Assembly: GCF_043641665.1 (NCBI RefSeq)
Contig: NC_092185.1
Span: 26,254,629 to 26,318,628, forward strand
Direction: 5' to 3'
DNA length: 64,000 bases
DNA from: Enoplosus armatus
Lineage: Eukaryota > Chordata > Actinopteri > Centrarchiformes > Enoplosidae
The notes beneath the pieces are model-generated. The model did not search any database, was not told the origin of the DNA, and saw only the letters and a program-made list of their open reading frames with translations. The first letter of the stretch is position 1, and each line of letters opens with the position of its first letter. The position numbers and the translations under genes were made by a program. This document shows positions 37,441-49,632 of the stretch, piece after piece.

Positions 37441-38115
37441 AGAGTCCAAAAGTCCGAGAAACAGCAAGAGGCAAACTACTAATGTCACCAGATGAACATC
37501 CACAGTTGCGTACTTGCTGAGAAACCGTGTATATAAAAGAATTATGAAAAGTACACAAAAAAACACACTTAAGAGACCAAAACAGATCAAAAGCTACGGA
37601 GCTGCTGTAACAGGCTTCAGATGCAGCTCCTGTGCTGATCAAGTTCAAAACTAAATTGCATTACATTGAAGACAGGAAGAGGCCCCCATTCTTTAGTTGC
37701 TGGCAGTGTGGTAACGTCACACTTCTGCAGCTGCGGTTAACCACACACTTTCCACATATTCCACGAGTCTTGACGCCATCACAGATTTGGTCATTCTCTC
37801 TGGGACATTATCAGACTCCGCTCTTTAAGAGGACAAATGGTATCTGGCACACCCTGAATTACTACATTTTTTTTTTTTTTTCTCGAGCCAAGCAGATGTC
37901 AAGACCAATCAGCTGTTAGCTGGTGAACAAAAGATGATTATGAGGCCAGATTTGAATAAATCTGTATTGACAAACAGACAGACAGACAGGCGTCAGTACC
38001 GGAGCTGTAGGGCTGGTGCTGGCTGGCTGATAAAAAGACTAGATATATAATGAAATGTAAGGTAAAGGCGCTCCAAATGTCTAGTATATGTGCAATAGGT
38101 GACAAAGTACACATG

Positions 38116-38167
<52 letters not shown>

Positions 38168-38295
38168 CTTCTGGTACGGTACACACCTATATCAATGACG
38201 CACACACAGGGCTAGCATTACAGCAACTCTCACACATGCTCAGTCATAGTCAAGAAGAGTGCAGTCAGACAGCTGGTGGCAGTTGATCAGCTAAC
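37441..38295. other. Upstream region of the SDR gene
   Basis: No coding signal. A CA tract at 38119-38164 lies about 130 bp before the SDR start codon. A short GACA tract lies at 37974-37989. No TATA box or transcription start could be fixed. Confidence 0.4.
38119..38164. repeat. (CA)n microsatellite upstream of the SDR gene
   Basis: About 23 uninterrupted CA units close upstream of the SDR first exon. Confidence 0.95.
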
Positions 38296-38442
38296 ATGTC
38301 AGTGAGAATGGAAGGCAACATTTTGGTGACCGGGACCAACAGAGGCATCGGTCTGGAGCTGGTCAAGCAGCTCGCGGAGAAAACAGGAGAGGAGGCTCAC
38401 ATCTATGCCTGCTGCAGGGAGCCCGAAGGATCCAGTGCCGAG
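38296..38442 (+). CDS. SDR exon 1
   Basis: 49 codons with the Rossmann-fold TGTNRGIG. Donor is GAG|GTGAGA, phase 0. Confidence 0.92.
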
Positions 38443-40777
38443 GTGAGACAATTACACATAAATACTTGCCATAGTTCTCGGATCCCACTGCTAACACACA
38501 CACACACACACACATGCACTGCGACTAACAGAAGAGAGCGTGGGAGCTGATTTATGGCTTCTCCGTGAGGTATGGACCCCCAGGAGCCCACGCACATGGG
38601 AGGACTTTTTGATACGCCCAAGTTTATTTAATGGCCATAATCGATCCGCCTAAGGGACTGTTGATCAAGAAGAGTGACTCGTCCAAGTTGCCGAGATCTT
38701 CTTTTGTTTAGTTTTATGGCTGCTGTGTACCCCCCCCCCCAAAAAAAAAACAGCCTGCAAAGATTCCAATTTGTGTAAATTTTAATATATCATTTAAAGT
38801 AGTCCTATTTTGTGAATTGGCTCAGATGGAGCTTTTGATTGAATTTCTCATAAGCGTTCTGGCTTCACAATCGTTTGACCAATAGGAAACAGACTTGACA
38901 TCCTTCCGCAGCAACACTTTGAGGGTCAACTGCAGTAACTGCAGGGGTGCCTCAAGGACGCTGTCTCGGACTGTTATTATTTGCCATTTGTACCAATAAT
39001 TCACTGCTCCTCCTGGAAACCCTGTTTCCCTCCTGGAAAGGTTGTTGAACCGCACAACCGCACAGAAAAGTTGTGGGGAGGTTGTAACGTTAAGGCTACA
39101 AAACACTTTGGTTTAAACGTGGTTTGGTTAATAATTGAGAAAGTAAACAGTTCCAAACTCATGAGACCATTATCTTTCCCTACCTCAACCAAGTGCTTTG
39201 AGTTGCACAACCACGAAAACGCGTTAATCATGCCATTAGCGGTAAATATTGTAGGGAAAGGCAAGTCCTCCTCCGAATTGGATGAAAAGTCAATCTGTTT
39301 TGTGACAGCGCAGTTGTTAAGGTTTGATTTAGGTTCAGGGAAAGATCTTGGTTTTAGTTTTCTTAGAGAGCCTTGTGGGGGAAAACGAATGAAACACAGT
39401 CAGTCGTTTTGTTGACTTTGCACTCTATTAATGACATTGAAATGAAAATGTATTTGCGATTGCGTATTGGTTGTACATAAACATAATCATCAGGAGACTG
39501 GGTTGCACCTGGACGAGCCTAAAGTTTGTGTGCACACTGATAATAGGTGAAATGCATAACTGATGAACTAGTAAGCATTTTGAACAAATGCTCATAGAAA
39601 AAAACTAAAGGCCTGTTAAGGTCAATACCTCAGTTAAGCAGAGCCAAATCTGAATCTCAGAGACTAAACTTATGGGTGTAACCCTGGACAGTATCATGCT
39701 CCAAGCACATTGAAACACTGTCAGGAACAACAGGATAGGCTCCTCGGTGATTGGGTGGTTCTTCAAAATTGTATCACCAAATATCAAGTTCTCATGGAAT
39801 GTAAGCACATCCTGTCAACTATTAAAAGGTTTGGCTAAGCCTTAAACCGCAAAACTCATGCAACAGCTATAGCTTTAAAGGTCCCATGTTATGCTCATTT
39901 CAGTTCTATATCTGAAACAAGCCGTTTTAGACAACCTCCGAAAACTTGAAGAGTGGTTCCTGAGCAGAGTGCTCCAATGACGTAGACAGGCTGAGCGGGT
40001 GGATGAGCGCCCCCCCCCCCCCCAGATGACCTGCTGTAACTCCACAACTTACCTTTAAAAAAAAATACATACCCTATACAACTCCAAACCTGTGTCATAT
40101 TATATATCTTTTTTACTGTAGTACACACACTGTATCTATTGTATGTAATTCATCTTGTGTGTATGTATTTTGTGTAGCCACATGTCGCTGGCTACTGAGT
40201 CTGCAACTCAGTGTCACTGTTTTTTTTTTATATTGTCAGGTGCCATATCATTGCAAGTGTTATATTTGGCTCTCTCCGTCTGTCTATTGCCAGTCAGTTC
40301 TTTCCTTTATCATCTATGTTTCTTTCATTCTCCATGTCTCCCCCCCTTTCCCTTCAGGCCCTGAGAGACCTCGCCACTCAATATCCTGGAAAGGTCACTA
40401 TAATCAAACTAGGTAAGTACCTGTGTCGATACTTGAATATGCACTGACATTATTGGAATATTTAAATCACTCCATGGGTGACGCCAGACAGACACTTTAT
40501 CGCCTGTTCTTTCACAGTTCGTTGAGCTCTGTTTAAATTCATCACTTTGCACACACACAAAAAAAAAAAAAAGCCTCCAGCTGCTGCTTCCAAACACACC
40601 TGGGGCGCGTTCAAAGCGTAGCTAAAACGTTTATTCAAAACGGAAACAAAACACGACACGCCGCTTCTGATTGGGCGACACCTCTAACGCGCCTACCGAA
40701 TGAGAGAAAACACACCTGGCGTAGATTAACGCACAGCACAGGAGAACCTCATGAGTGCAGGAGCAGGGCTGGATAGA

Positions 40778-40809
<32 letters not shown>

Positions 40810-41691
40810 GTATGTATATATATGTACAGTGCTTAACAAATGTATTAGACCCCCACCCAGTGTAACCACCGCTGCCCTAAATGAACAGTATTGCTGATGA
40901 CCAAAACATTTGATGTTTCTGTAATGGTTAATCCACCACTATGTGCAAGCCAAGCTCTTTAATCAAAATGATATCTTTAATGCTGAAATATAATTATTGT
41001 TGTTATCCATGAATTCTCAAATTTACTGTTTTACAAAAAAAGCAGAAAAAAATAGTAAAGAACATTATTATTTTTTGATTGAGATGCCAAATGACAGTTA
41101 TTTACTCGCATTCCTGAACAGAAACATTTGTTTTAGTGGTTGCAAAGAATGCAAGCTGTTATCAGGGCCAAAGGAGGTCATACAGAATATTAAGATTAAG
41201 GTTAATAATAAGGTTAATATATGTGAATAAGGACTATTTAGTTGTTCCAGTTTGTTATTTGCCTAATAAATAACGATACAATTTTTAGTTTGAAACAAGT
41301 TTTTGACAGATTTCTAAAATATTTGTGTTTTCTCATTTTTTTTATGACAGGTGGTCTAATACATTTGTTAAGCACTGTACGTGCAACGTGTTCACAAATT
41401 CAAGAAAACAAAAACAAAAATCCTTGCATTGATAGGTAAGATCTGCGCGTACGTTGTGTGTATGTGCCTGTCCACGTGCAGAGATGTCGGACGAGGGCAG
41501 CATCTCGGCTGCTGTCCGGGCTGTGAGCGGGATGATCGGGGCCGGTGGGTTGAACCTCCTCATCAACAACGCTGCTGTCAACAAACCGCCCATGCCGGCG
41601 CCGTTATCTGCCACCGGGAAAAAGGACATGATGGATGTGTATGAAACCAACGTGGTCGGGCCGTTTCTCATTGCAAAGGTGCACACAGTGT

Positions 41692-41738
<47 letters not shown>

Positions 41739-44700
41739 TGCATACCGGTCACACCAGAGCTTCTGCTTTCTAAAAGGAATGAGAGAACGAACCCAAAATA
41801 AGAAAAACATCGATAAGGCACACACATTCCATTGATACTAGTTGAATCAGTTTATGGCGTGAATTGCCACTGTCGGCTGTGTCACTACACAGCAACTTTA
41901 AACACACCTTAGGACTATAATTCACCACTAGCCAGTAAACTATCACCTCTCCCTCTCTTCAGATGTTTCTTCCACTCCTCCAGAGAGCAGCAGAGAAGGA
42001 CTCACCTGAAAAGGGTAAATATATTTGCCTCCATGTTGTTGTATCTCAGATAAAAGCACTGTGGACCGATTGGACGCTAGTATCAGCTGATTAGCATTGT
42101 TGTCAATATCCTTCACAATCATTGGCTTATTCACAAGCCGTGTGGCTAGTAACGTCCCCTTCGTATTCATGCAGATGTACAGCGCAGGCATTACAACCTG
42201 ACACTCCTTATGTGCTATGTATGTGTTTATTAAGGGGGGAGTTGCTCTCTCATAACCATGTGCTATAAATGGTCAGTTCCTTGATGCAAGTGTGTCTGAC
42301 TGAAATGTTGCCATTGAGGACAGGCTACTTCATGATTCCAAAGCTCTACATCTCTAGAAATGTCACACAGATTATTGGCACAGAGAAACCGTGATGGTAG
42401 TCTCGATGCAGGTGGTGGTGGGAAGGAGTTGAGGGGGCGAGTACGTCAAGTTTGGGCTCCTGCTGAGTCTTGTCCCCCTAAACGTGAGTGTGTATAAATC
42501 TCTTCTGGTTTAGCAGTGATGTTTGTGCGAATGACCTGGGAGTAATCCATGACAGCAGTCTGATGTGATTGGCCAGCAGGATGTAAAGAGATGTACTTTG
42601 CAGATACAGATACAGGCCAGTGTTCAGGTTGTACAGCTACGGGAAGCCTTGGGGGAGGGGGTCTGTACTAACTGTAAAAAGAAATTTCATACAGCAGACA
42701 GATGTATGACGTAAAGGCTTCACTGCTAAACCACAGAGTTACAAAAAAAAAAAAATGACATTACGCCAATTGTAGTTTCATTTTCAGTTAGTTTCACTCT
42801 CTTGTGCTTACTCAAGTATTCTTAAGAAAGAAAGAAAATACATTATTACAACTGATTGGTTTTACCACACTGTAGAGAACAGTTTTTGCTGGATCAGAGA
42901 CGATTAAACACGATCACTGACGAGAACCAGTGGATCGTCTGCATATGTATACATCCAGTGGTTTTGTAGTCGTTTCAATACAAGAAAAACTACCCTAAAA
43001 GACAAAGAAAAAGTTATGTTAAATGGTCTGCACTCTGGTGCCAAGCTGTAAGATGTGATTGAGCTGGGCTTGCTAGGGTCTCGACAACAAACTATTGATG
43101 ACTTGGTCTGATTTCTCAGACGGTGCAGCTGTTCTCTCTAGGCTCCATGATGCAATGGTCAGCACCCTGAACCTTGAAACCAGATATCTGAGTTCACATC
43201 TCAGCGGAGTTGCTGGAAGCAGAACCTACCAAGATCATGTTGAATTGATGTGATATACGTGGTTATAACAGCCAACTCTTTTGTCAGTAAATCATTGGAG
43301 AGCAACGTTTGAGCGGTCCCAGGTGATGGACTGCTCATCCATTTCCCGTTCTGCATGCGATGGTTCAAATCCTACATTCTTCTTCCCCCATCCGCAGTTT
43401 GGGAAAGGTTCCCCTTCCTGTCAGAAGAGCAACTTCTGACAGCCATCGACACATCAGCAGATATGTTTAGGCATTAAATACACGGGAGACACATTCGTCT
43501 AAAAAAGACTTACCTCCAAAGCGTGTTCTCAGTCCCCTCCATACCTCTGATTGGACAAAAAGACAGAGCTTGAATCGCGGTGATTTGTACACGAAAGAAT
43601 GATTGTTCTTCCCATCTCATTGATGCAAGTCTCTTTGTGTCTCTCTCTGTGTGTCTCAGGTGATAAAATGTCCTGCAAGAGGTCGGCCATCATCAACATC
43701 TCCACGCTGATCTCGTCCATAGAGAAGTGTCCAGAAACCTTCCCTATAGCACAGATGTACCCTTATAGGAGCAGCAAGGTACAGCTCAACCCTATACTAG
43801 AACCCGTTTCTCATACTCTGTAAACATATTTATGTGGCGTCTCATTATTTTAAAGGATAAGACTTCTTTTTGTCAACAACAACACACGCAATACTTGTTA
43901 GCGGATACCTTCATTGTTGGTTTGAGTCCAATGAGACAAATATAGAATATCACCAGACTTCATGTGCAACAAATGATGAGAAGAAAACAAAAGCAATGCA
44001 ACAAATTCAGAACTTAAGATAAAAGCTGGAAAAAAAAAAAGTCAGCTAAGATAATAAAAACATGACACAAATTTGGGGTCATTTTGAAACAGGCATGTAA
44101 ACAAGCAAACGGGGCCTTATTTACATACAAAAAAAATGTTTTCAGTCTTTTGACAGTTCCTGCTGTGCCACCAGTTTACAGAGTCTAGTCTTTAATCACG
44201 CCAGCAGTTGGACCGATACCTTCATTGACACCCGACAGACGTCAGGCCGACAGATGTCACAAAGTGCTCTGGGTGTGGAGGACACACAGTATGTTACAGT
44301 CGCAGTCGCCGATGTCTCCGCACTCAGTCCACCCATGCAGGCGTGCTCCCTGACTCTCCTGTTAGTTCTGTTGCACCTGTTCGGCCACCTTCCTACAACT
44401 TCCTCATTCATCAGCCTTTATTAGTACACAGATCCTGGTGACCTTGCATTACCTCCAACCTAACCCAACACACCGGCGTTTAATGAAAACACCGGTGTGG
44501 CGCATTCACAGCCTTTAACAGTGTAACTGTTGTGTGGGGCGTCTGTCCTGGGTTCCGTCATCGCTCTCCATCTGTAAACTGTTCGGGGGCATTTTATCCG
44601 CTCACGGCACTGATTGGTCCGCTGACGGCACTCAGTCATGCATCTTTGCACAGAAGTGTCTGAAGTTAACCATGCACACATGTAACCAGCCAAAGCCCCG

Positions 44701-46761
44701 GAACTGACACACCTAAATGGAAAGCAGCCATCACTCATATTATTAAGTTACACTTAAACTGTTGGCAGGCGGCAGGTCTGTCAATTATATATGAATAAGC
44801 CCAAATTTTAAAGAGAGTTTTTTTCCTTGCCACTGTCGCCAAAGTGCTTGCTCATGGTGGGAACTGTTGCGTCTCTGTTATAACATTATAAAGAGGACAG
44901 TCTAGACCTGCTCTGTATGTAAAGTGCCCTGAGATGACTTCTGTGGTGATTTGGCGCTATGTAAATAAAACTGAATTCGATTTGAAAAATTAGAAAGCAG
45001 CAGCCCACGCTAGCTGCACACAGGGAATAATCCCAGGACAAGTTAGAATATCCGAGCATTGATGAACTAAAAACAGGCAGCATTTTTGGTAACACGCTTC
45101 GGGTCACCTGGCTTATTTGTGTTTAAAATGTTTGAATGCATCGCATGTATGCATTCCACTGTTAGTAGTTAGTAGTTGAACTTTTGGAACAACATAAGCT
45201 TCTGTCCTTTCTGCTGTTGGCCGCCAGGCAGCGCTGAACATGGTGACTCGCTGTCAAGCCGAGGACTTCAAGATACACAACATATTGGTGACGGCGATCC
45301 ACCCCGGCTGGGTCCGCACTGACATGGGAGGAAATGAGGTGAGGCGATGGAGGGTTTGAAATACACGTACATTTACTCTTATTAATGTAACAAAGTCGTT
45401 TCATGTGCACATGCAGATTCACGAAATCTGTCTATGAAAATCAGTCGTCAGTCGTTTTTGATTTTTACTTCAGTGTTCTTTTATCTGGAGTGTTGTAAGA
45501 AAAGAGTGAAAAAGTCCTGATAAACTGTCAGAGTGGAACAGAAGGAAGACGACGTCTACGCTCGACTGACTTTTGTGGAACTTTTACCTCCAGCGAGGTG
45601 TGTGAGGCCTTTCTGCTGTTTTTCACAGCTCTATGTTTTCATTTTGAGACTCCACTCTGCTTTGCATGATTCACAGTCCTTATTTATCTTATTCTAGTCC
45701 TTCATGCAGCCCCCTCAGTTCACCCTCTGGCTGAAACAGGCTGTTTGAGCTCCTGTCTCTCTTTAAGGCCCCCCGTGGCAGAGATACATCCGTGCCTATC
45801 TGACACCAGATACTTACTTTTACATACATTTTCTTCCTTATTTCAGAAAATAAGGAAAAGTTAAGTGTCTTTGAGGAGCGCAGTGGGACAGAGGTTATTA
45901 TTATTACGCTATGAGAATTTGAAGTTGAAGCCAGGGCAGACTGTGGAGGACCTTGCCGGGCACAAGGCTCACGCGCTGCCGCTCAGACTTACAACGAACA
46001 CACCGACAGAAGTAACACCTGGGTGCTGGCAGAACATCAGGAGCAAACTGGGGTCCAGTGTCCTGCCCCGAGGACACTCAGACACGTGGACCGAAGAGCT
46101 CAGTGACGTGATGTGTGTGCACGCCTAAATGCGTTCTTTAATTTAATATCATACATACATCATCATCACATCCAATTTTGTCTTTACCCTCTCTCCACCG
46201 CCCCTTCCCCTTTTAAAAATGGGACGTTTTAACTGTCCTAATTTTACTTTTATTTAAGTACTTTTTTTTCTCTTTTTTTTTTACACACTTTACCTATGGC
46301 AGCTCCCAGAATCCATCAGTGGTGAAAAGTTACTCGGTACATTTCCTTGAATACTGCACTCAAGTACAAATTTGAGGCACTTTAATTGTGTTGCTACTTT
46401 CTACTTCTACTCCACTGCACTAACTCACAAACCAAACATTTGATCAGTTTACAAAATACGATGCATTTTTGTAGATTAAACTACTCAGCGGTACGTAAAG
46501 TATGCCATATAATATAATATACTATAACATATAATAATAAAACACTTACAGGGGCCAGTTTTCTGCGTTGAGTACTTTTAAGTAGACTTTGCTGGTGAAG
46601 AAATGAATAATGCAGTTGTTTTCTTTTGTTTGGCTGCCCCCCCCCAGGCTCCTTTGACCACCGAGGGCAGCGTACTTGGCATGCTCAGTGTGATGTCATC
46701 GCTCAGCAACAAAGACTGCGGGATGCTTCTGGACTGGCAAGGCAACTCAATCCCCTGGTAG
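38296..46761 (+). CDS. Short-chain dehydrogenase/reductase, C-factor/sniffer-like, seven exons
   Basis: A probable NADP(H)-dependent cytosolic carbonyl reductase of the classical SDR family, close to C-factor/sniffer proteins; the substrate is not predictable. Exons are 38296-38442, 40358-40412, 41482-41678, 41963-42014, 43660-43778, 45228-45338 and 46648-46761. All are GT-AG and in frame, giving 264 aa, near the family's usual 250. It has ILVTGTNRGIGLELV (cofactor TGxxxGIG, residues 12-19), LLINNAA (NNAA, 93-99) and TNVVGPF (catalytic-tetrad Asn124). INISTLISSIE holds the serine region, Tyr186 and Lys190 lie in YPYRSSK (YxxxK), and HPGWVRTDMGG is at 215-225. The extra residues between the serine region and Tyr are typical of this subfamily. 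There is no signal peptide or membrane segment. The start could equally be Met5 (38308), since related proteins begin M-x-G-N-I-L-V-T-G. Confidence 0.92.
38443..40357 (+). other. SDR intron 1
   Basis: A 1.9-kb intron with a CA tract (about 38494-38513), a C/A run (about 38731-38750) and the reversed TTAA-MITE fragment at 39879-40022. The open frames at about 38981-39415 are unrelated to the gene and show no motif. Confidence 0.8.
39879..40022 (-). mobile_element. TTAA-flanked MITE, copy E, inverted fragment
   Basis: Begins after TTAA (39875-39878) with AGGTCCCATGTTATGCTCAT. It is the reverse complement of the right end of copy D (61645-62139), including AAGCCGTTTTAGACAA and GCGGGTGGATGAGCG. 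It is truncated at the C run near 40010-40023. Confidence 0.7.
40358..40412 (+). CDS. SDR exon 2
   Basis: 55 bp encoding ALRDLATQYPGKVTIIKL. Acceptor is CCCTTCAG and donor CTAG|GTAAGT, leaving phase 1. Confidence 0.9.
40827..41377. mobile_element. Tc1/mariner-type MITE, 551 bp, in SDR intron 2
   Basis: Terminal inverted repeats of about 25 bp: the left begins CAGTGCTTAACAAATGTATT then AGACC, and the right is the reverse complement ending in TTTGTTAAGCACTG. They are flanked by TA (40825-40826 and 41378-41379). The interior is AT-rich and has no transposase. It ends about 104 bp before SDR exon 3, so it supplies much of the sequence near that acceptor. Confidence 0.9.
41482..41678 (+). CDS. 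SDR exon 3
   Basis: 197 bp, from EMSDEGSISAAV through LLINNAAVNKPP to TNVVGPFLIAK. Acceptor is ACGTGCAG and donor AAG|GTGCAC, phase 0. The donor is weak (GTGCAC) and is followed closely by a CA tract. Confidence 0.92.
41692..41736. repeat. (CA)n starting 14 nt after the SDR exon 3 donor
   Basis: About 22 CA units on the transcribed strand. CA-rich RNA near a donor is a known binding context for hnRNP L. Confidence 0.95.
41963..42014 (+). CDS. SDR exon 4
   Basis: 52 bp, MFLPLLQRAAEKDSPEK. Acceptor is CTCTCTTCAG and donor AAGG|GTAAAT, leaving phase 1. It lies in the variable helix before the catalytic strand. Confidence 0.9.
43141..43212 (+). pseudogene. tRNA-Gln(TTG)-like pseudogene in SDR intron 4
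   Basis: 72 nt line up without gaps to a vertebrate tRNA-Gln from memory, at roughly 70% identity. It has a D-arm A-box TGCAATGGTCAGCA, an anticodon loop CCTTGAA with TTG, and a perfect 5-bp T stem CTGAG/CTCAG around loop TTCACAT. The acceptor stem has two G-T pairs and one mismatch, and the anticodon stem has two mismatches, so it is unlikely to be functional. It may be the head of a tRNA-derived SINE, but no SINE body or A-tail was recognised. Confidence 0.6.
43660..43778 (+). CDS. SDR exon 5 (catalytic)
   Basis: 119 bp, DKMSCKRSAIINISTLISS to AQMYPYRSSK. Acceptor is GTCTCAG and donor AAG|GTACAG, phase 0. The exon ends exactly at the catalytic lysine of YxxxK. Confidence 0.92.
44780..44985 (+). 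repeat. Dispersed fish repeat in SDR intron 5
   Basis: Contains TTCCTTGCCACTGTCGCC, GCTCATGGTGGGAACTGTT, AGTCTAGACCTGCTCTGTAT and GATTTGGCGCTATGTAAATA, then AAACTGAATTCGATTTGAA. This series is a familiar dispersed element in fish introns and intergenic DNA and resembles a LINE/SINE 3' tail. Non-coding. Confidence 0.65.
45228..45338 (+). CDS. SDR exon 6
   Basis: 37 codons, AALNMVTRCQAEDFKIHNIL to HPGWVRTDMGGNE. Acceptor is CCGCCAG and donor GAG|GTGAGG, phase 0. It holds the PG motif that closes over the cofactor. Confidence 0.92.
46310..46500 (+). repeat. Dispersed fish repeat in SDR intron 6
   Basis: Diverged copy of the repeat at 22660-22815: GTTACTCGGTACATTTCCTT, CACTCAAGTACAAATTTGAG and TTTACAAAATACGATGCAT. 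Confidence 0.5.
46648..46761 (+). CDS. SDR exon 7 (terminal)
   Basis: 37 codons plus TAG, APLTTEGSVLGMLSVMSSLS to DWQGNSIPW. The acceptor is preceded by a run of nine to ten Cs (CTGCCCCCCCCCAG). The W-x-G-x-x-I-P-W end is typical of C-factor-like SDRs. Confidence 0.92.
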   Translation, partial: APLTTEGSVLGMLSVMSSLSNKDCGMLLDWQGNSIPW

Positions 46762-49632
46762 CTGCTGCCATGACAACCACACCAGGCCGCCTACCAGACC
46801 AGAGGATGTTTTTTTGTTGACTGTAACGTCCACCTCTGTCTGACGTCTGGGTGTCAAATGAAAAGCTAAAAGTTACGAGCTATATGTCGTCTCTAACTTC
46901 TCTTATTGGCTGGAGTGATTGTCGTTTTAGTTTGAATCTCTCTCTCTGTGTTGCTGAATCGTGGCGGAGGGATACGTCCTGGTGTAGGCTACAGCGCAAC
47001 TTTGTGTCTCGCAACCTTTTTCTTAAGGGGCCCCTATTTTACCATTGTATATACACTGACGACCCCCACTCACAGAAAAGAGGGGGGAAAGTACTTCTTT
47101 TGAAATATCTTTATGTATATTTCATTATAATTCATTGCATAAAAAACTATAACAAACACAGAACAATTAACTGTACAATGAACCTAAATACTGAACTTAA
47201 TACCTGCAGGAAGTTTGTGTAAAACTAGCAACTTTTCTGAACAGACTATTTCCTGTGGATATTGTAATGTATCAGACGATTTTTCCTTATACTTTAGGAA
47301 CACAATTCTATGTCCGTGTTGTGATTGTCTTTTAATTTCACTATCATACATTCATTTTAATAGTCCAGGCAGCCTGGCTTTATAATAAATAAATAAAATA
47401 TAAGTCAACTTATAACCCTTAATTTTAGCTGTCATCTTCACAGGAATTAATTAAATGCATGTACATTATATTTTAAATATATATATATACAAATTCTTAC
47501 ACCCTCAAAATCAAGAGGGCTTCATGGCCCCTGTGGAGTTTTGGTGACCCGTACTGGGGGGTCGGGACCCCCAGGTTGGAAATCACACCCCCGATGAGTG
47601 TGTTTACATGCACGCTATCTCAGCTATGATCAGGTTCTTGGGAGTTTTACGCGCAGGCCTGCTAAGACCTGTCTGAAATGAAGTTAAACTGCACTGAATT
47701 GTGGTTGTTGTTTTCAGCGGTGAGGAACACCGTAGCGCTCTACACAGACATACCAGTCCAGACATACTCCAAATGACAGACTTTAGTTCCATTCCAGAGA
47801 GGGGTCACGCCTAAAAGTCCTCCAGCCTGGCGCAGGTGCCAGGAAAACCCGCTGAGCACTGAGATCACATTCAATCAACTTTGGAATTTCCTGCAGCGGA
47901 AAAACCAGATGTTCACTTTGGTTGATGCTACCCACTAGAGGTCACTTGTGAAAATGACACAATGTAACTCAGATGATGAGCAAGCTTCACTAAGTGTTAA
48001 GCATTGAATTCGTTTTCACGCAGGCATCACGTAACTTTGTTATATTCATTTATATTCTTTTTTTTTTTACAATTTGAGACATGTCATGTGGTTTCAAGAT
48101 TTACAAGAATTGTAGCAGAGGCTGAGCTGTCCCGACTTTTGAGAGCCGGTCAAGCTCCAAAACAGCGGTAAATGCGAGCTCTCTGCTGAAAATCTGTAGA
48201 CCCCGAATCCTATTGTCTAAACCAAATCTGTGTGCTCTCAGTTAACATGGGAGTCTATGGGGCGGCAGATTCGCGCTCTCGTCACTTTGAGGCCGACAGC
48301 GGCGACTGTGGGAGTCCGTTTGATTCCAGAGTTACGTCGCATGAAACAGCGCGGATTTTCCTGCAAGCAGATTAAGCAGTATAAATGATGGATGTCGATG
48401 TTGTGGGCGTGAGAGTTTTAATGGGATTTGAAAGTTGAGCGGTTCTAATTAGTTAACCTTACTTTAAAAAAAAAAAAGGTATAGGAATAGGTATTGTACT
48501 GACAAACGTATTTAGTGTAGTACACTTACACAAAAAAGCCTGTATAGAGTACTTGATCATTTACTATTAGATGTACTCTTGACTTAGTACAGACTACCCA
48601 GAATTACTATTGCAGACAACTACATCATTTCAAGTGTAGCTTGCTCAGCACGTCAGCAGTAGATACCAGTAGTTTCAGGTCTAGTATGTTAACTTTGTTC
48701 GTGTATATTAACTACATTAACTTATCGACCCCCCATGAACTGTGATAGATATGTACAACTGACAGTTTGGGGAAATCCAATTCAAATCAAATTCCAACCT
48801 GTCTGGCCATCCGACTGTTACCATAACCCAAAAAAAGAAAAGAAACCCAATTCATAATAAGTCGCAGTTTTCCTGTAATCTTGTTTTGAATCTGCCATGT
48901 TTACCGTTTTTTTCCCCCTCCACAATTCCTCTACAGGAGTTCACTTCTCTGGATCACTTCTCATCGCTTTCACACCAAAACGCATTCAATGACCTCAGCT
49001 TTCAAATTTCATGAACTGTTTTCCCACTTGAACTCAGCCGCCACCAAACCTCTGTGGATTTACACTCCATTTAGCACGTTTCCATGCTATCGTCAAAACG
49101 TATGTTCAAAAACATATAACTAAAAAGAAAAATGACACTGAGCCTCTCTTCTCATTCCTTGATGACCTCTATGAAAGACTTGTGCCGGTGAGAGAGGGGG
49201 CAGGTGAGGAAGAGTCTGGAACATTTTGTAAATTACAAGTTCAGTTACAATTTTTTGTTGTAATGGAAATCCTGGTTTATGCTAAAGAAACAAATAAAGA
49301 TAGATAAATAAATAAAGGCGCTTCCTGTTGTTAGTGACTTTTAAGGTCAATATAGAATGAGTGACAAAGTGTTGCTGTCCGCGGTGTTCAGGTTGCATCA
49401 GTTGTGCATCCTTTTGGATGTGAGATCAAGAGAATTTCACCTCATCTCTGAATACCTCAAAATCACATATCACAGCGTCGGAATAAAGAAGAAAAGCAGG
49501 TTTAATTTCATTTGTAGTTTTGAACCTTTTACACTCCTTTTTCTTTCAATACATGCCTCTTACAAAAACAACCTATGTATAGTTTCCAACAAAAAAAAAA
49601 AGAAAAGCAACTGAGATGGCACTGAGATCGTC
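46762..49632. other. SDR 3' flank and intergenic region
   Basis: The SDR 3' UTR probably begins here. An AATAAA at 47384-47389 is a possible poly(A) signal. 47490-47590 (TACTGGGGGGTCGGGACCCC and 'CAGGTTGGAAATCAC') resembles the end of a common fish repeat. No other gene is recognisable up to the bcar1 3' end. Confidence 0.4.

Noticed and set aside
41342..41827. 161-codon minus-strand frame
   Set aside because: Antisense of SDR exon 3 extended through the (CA)n tract; no motif.
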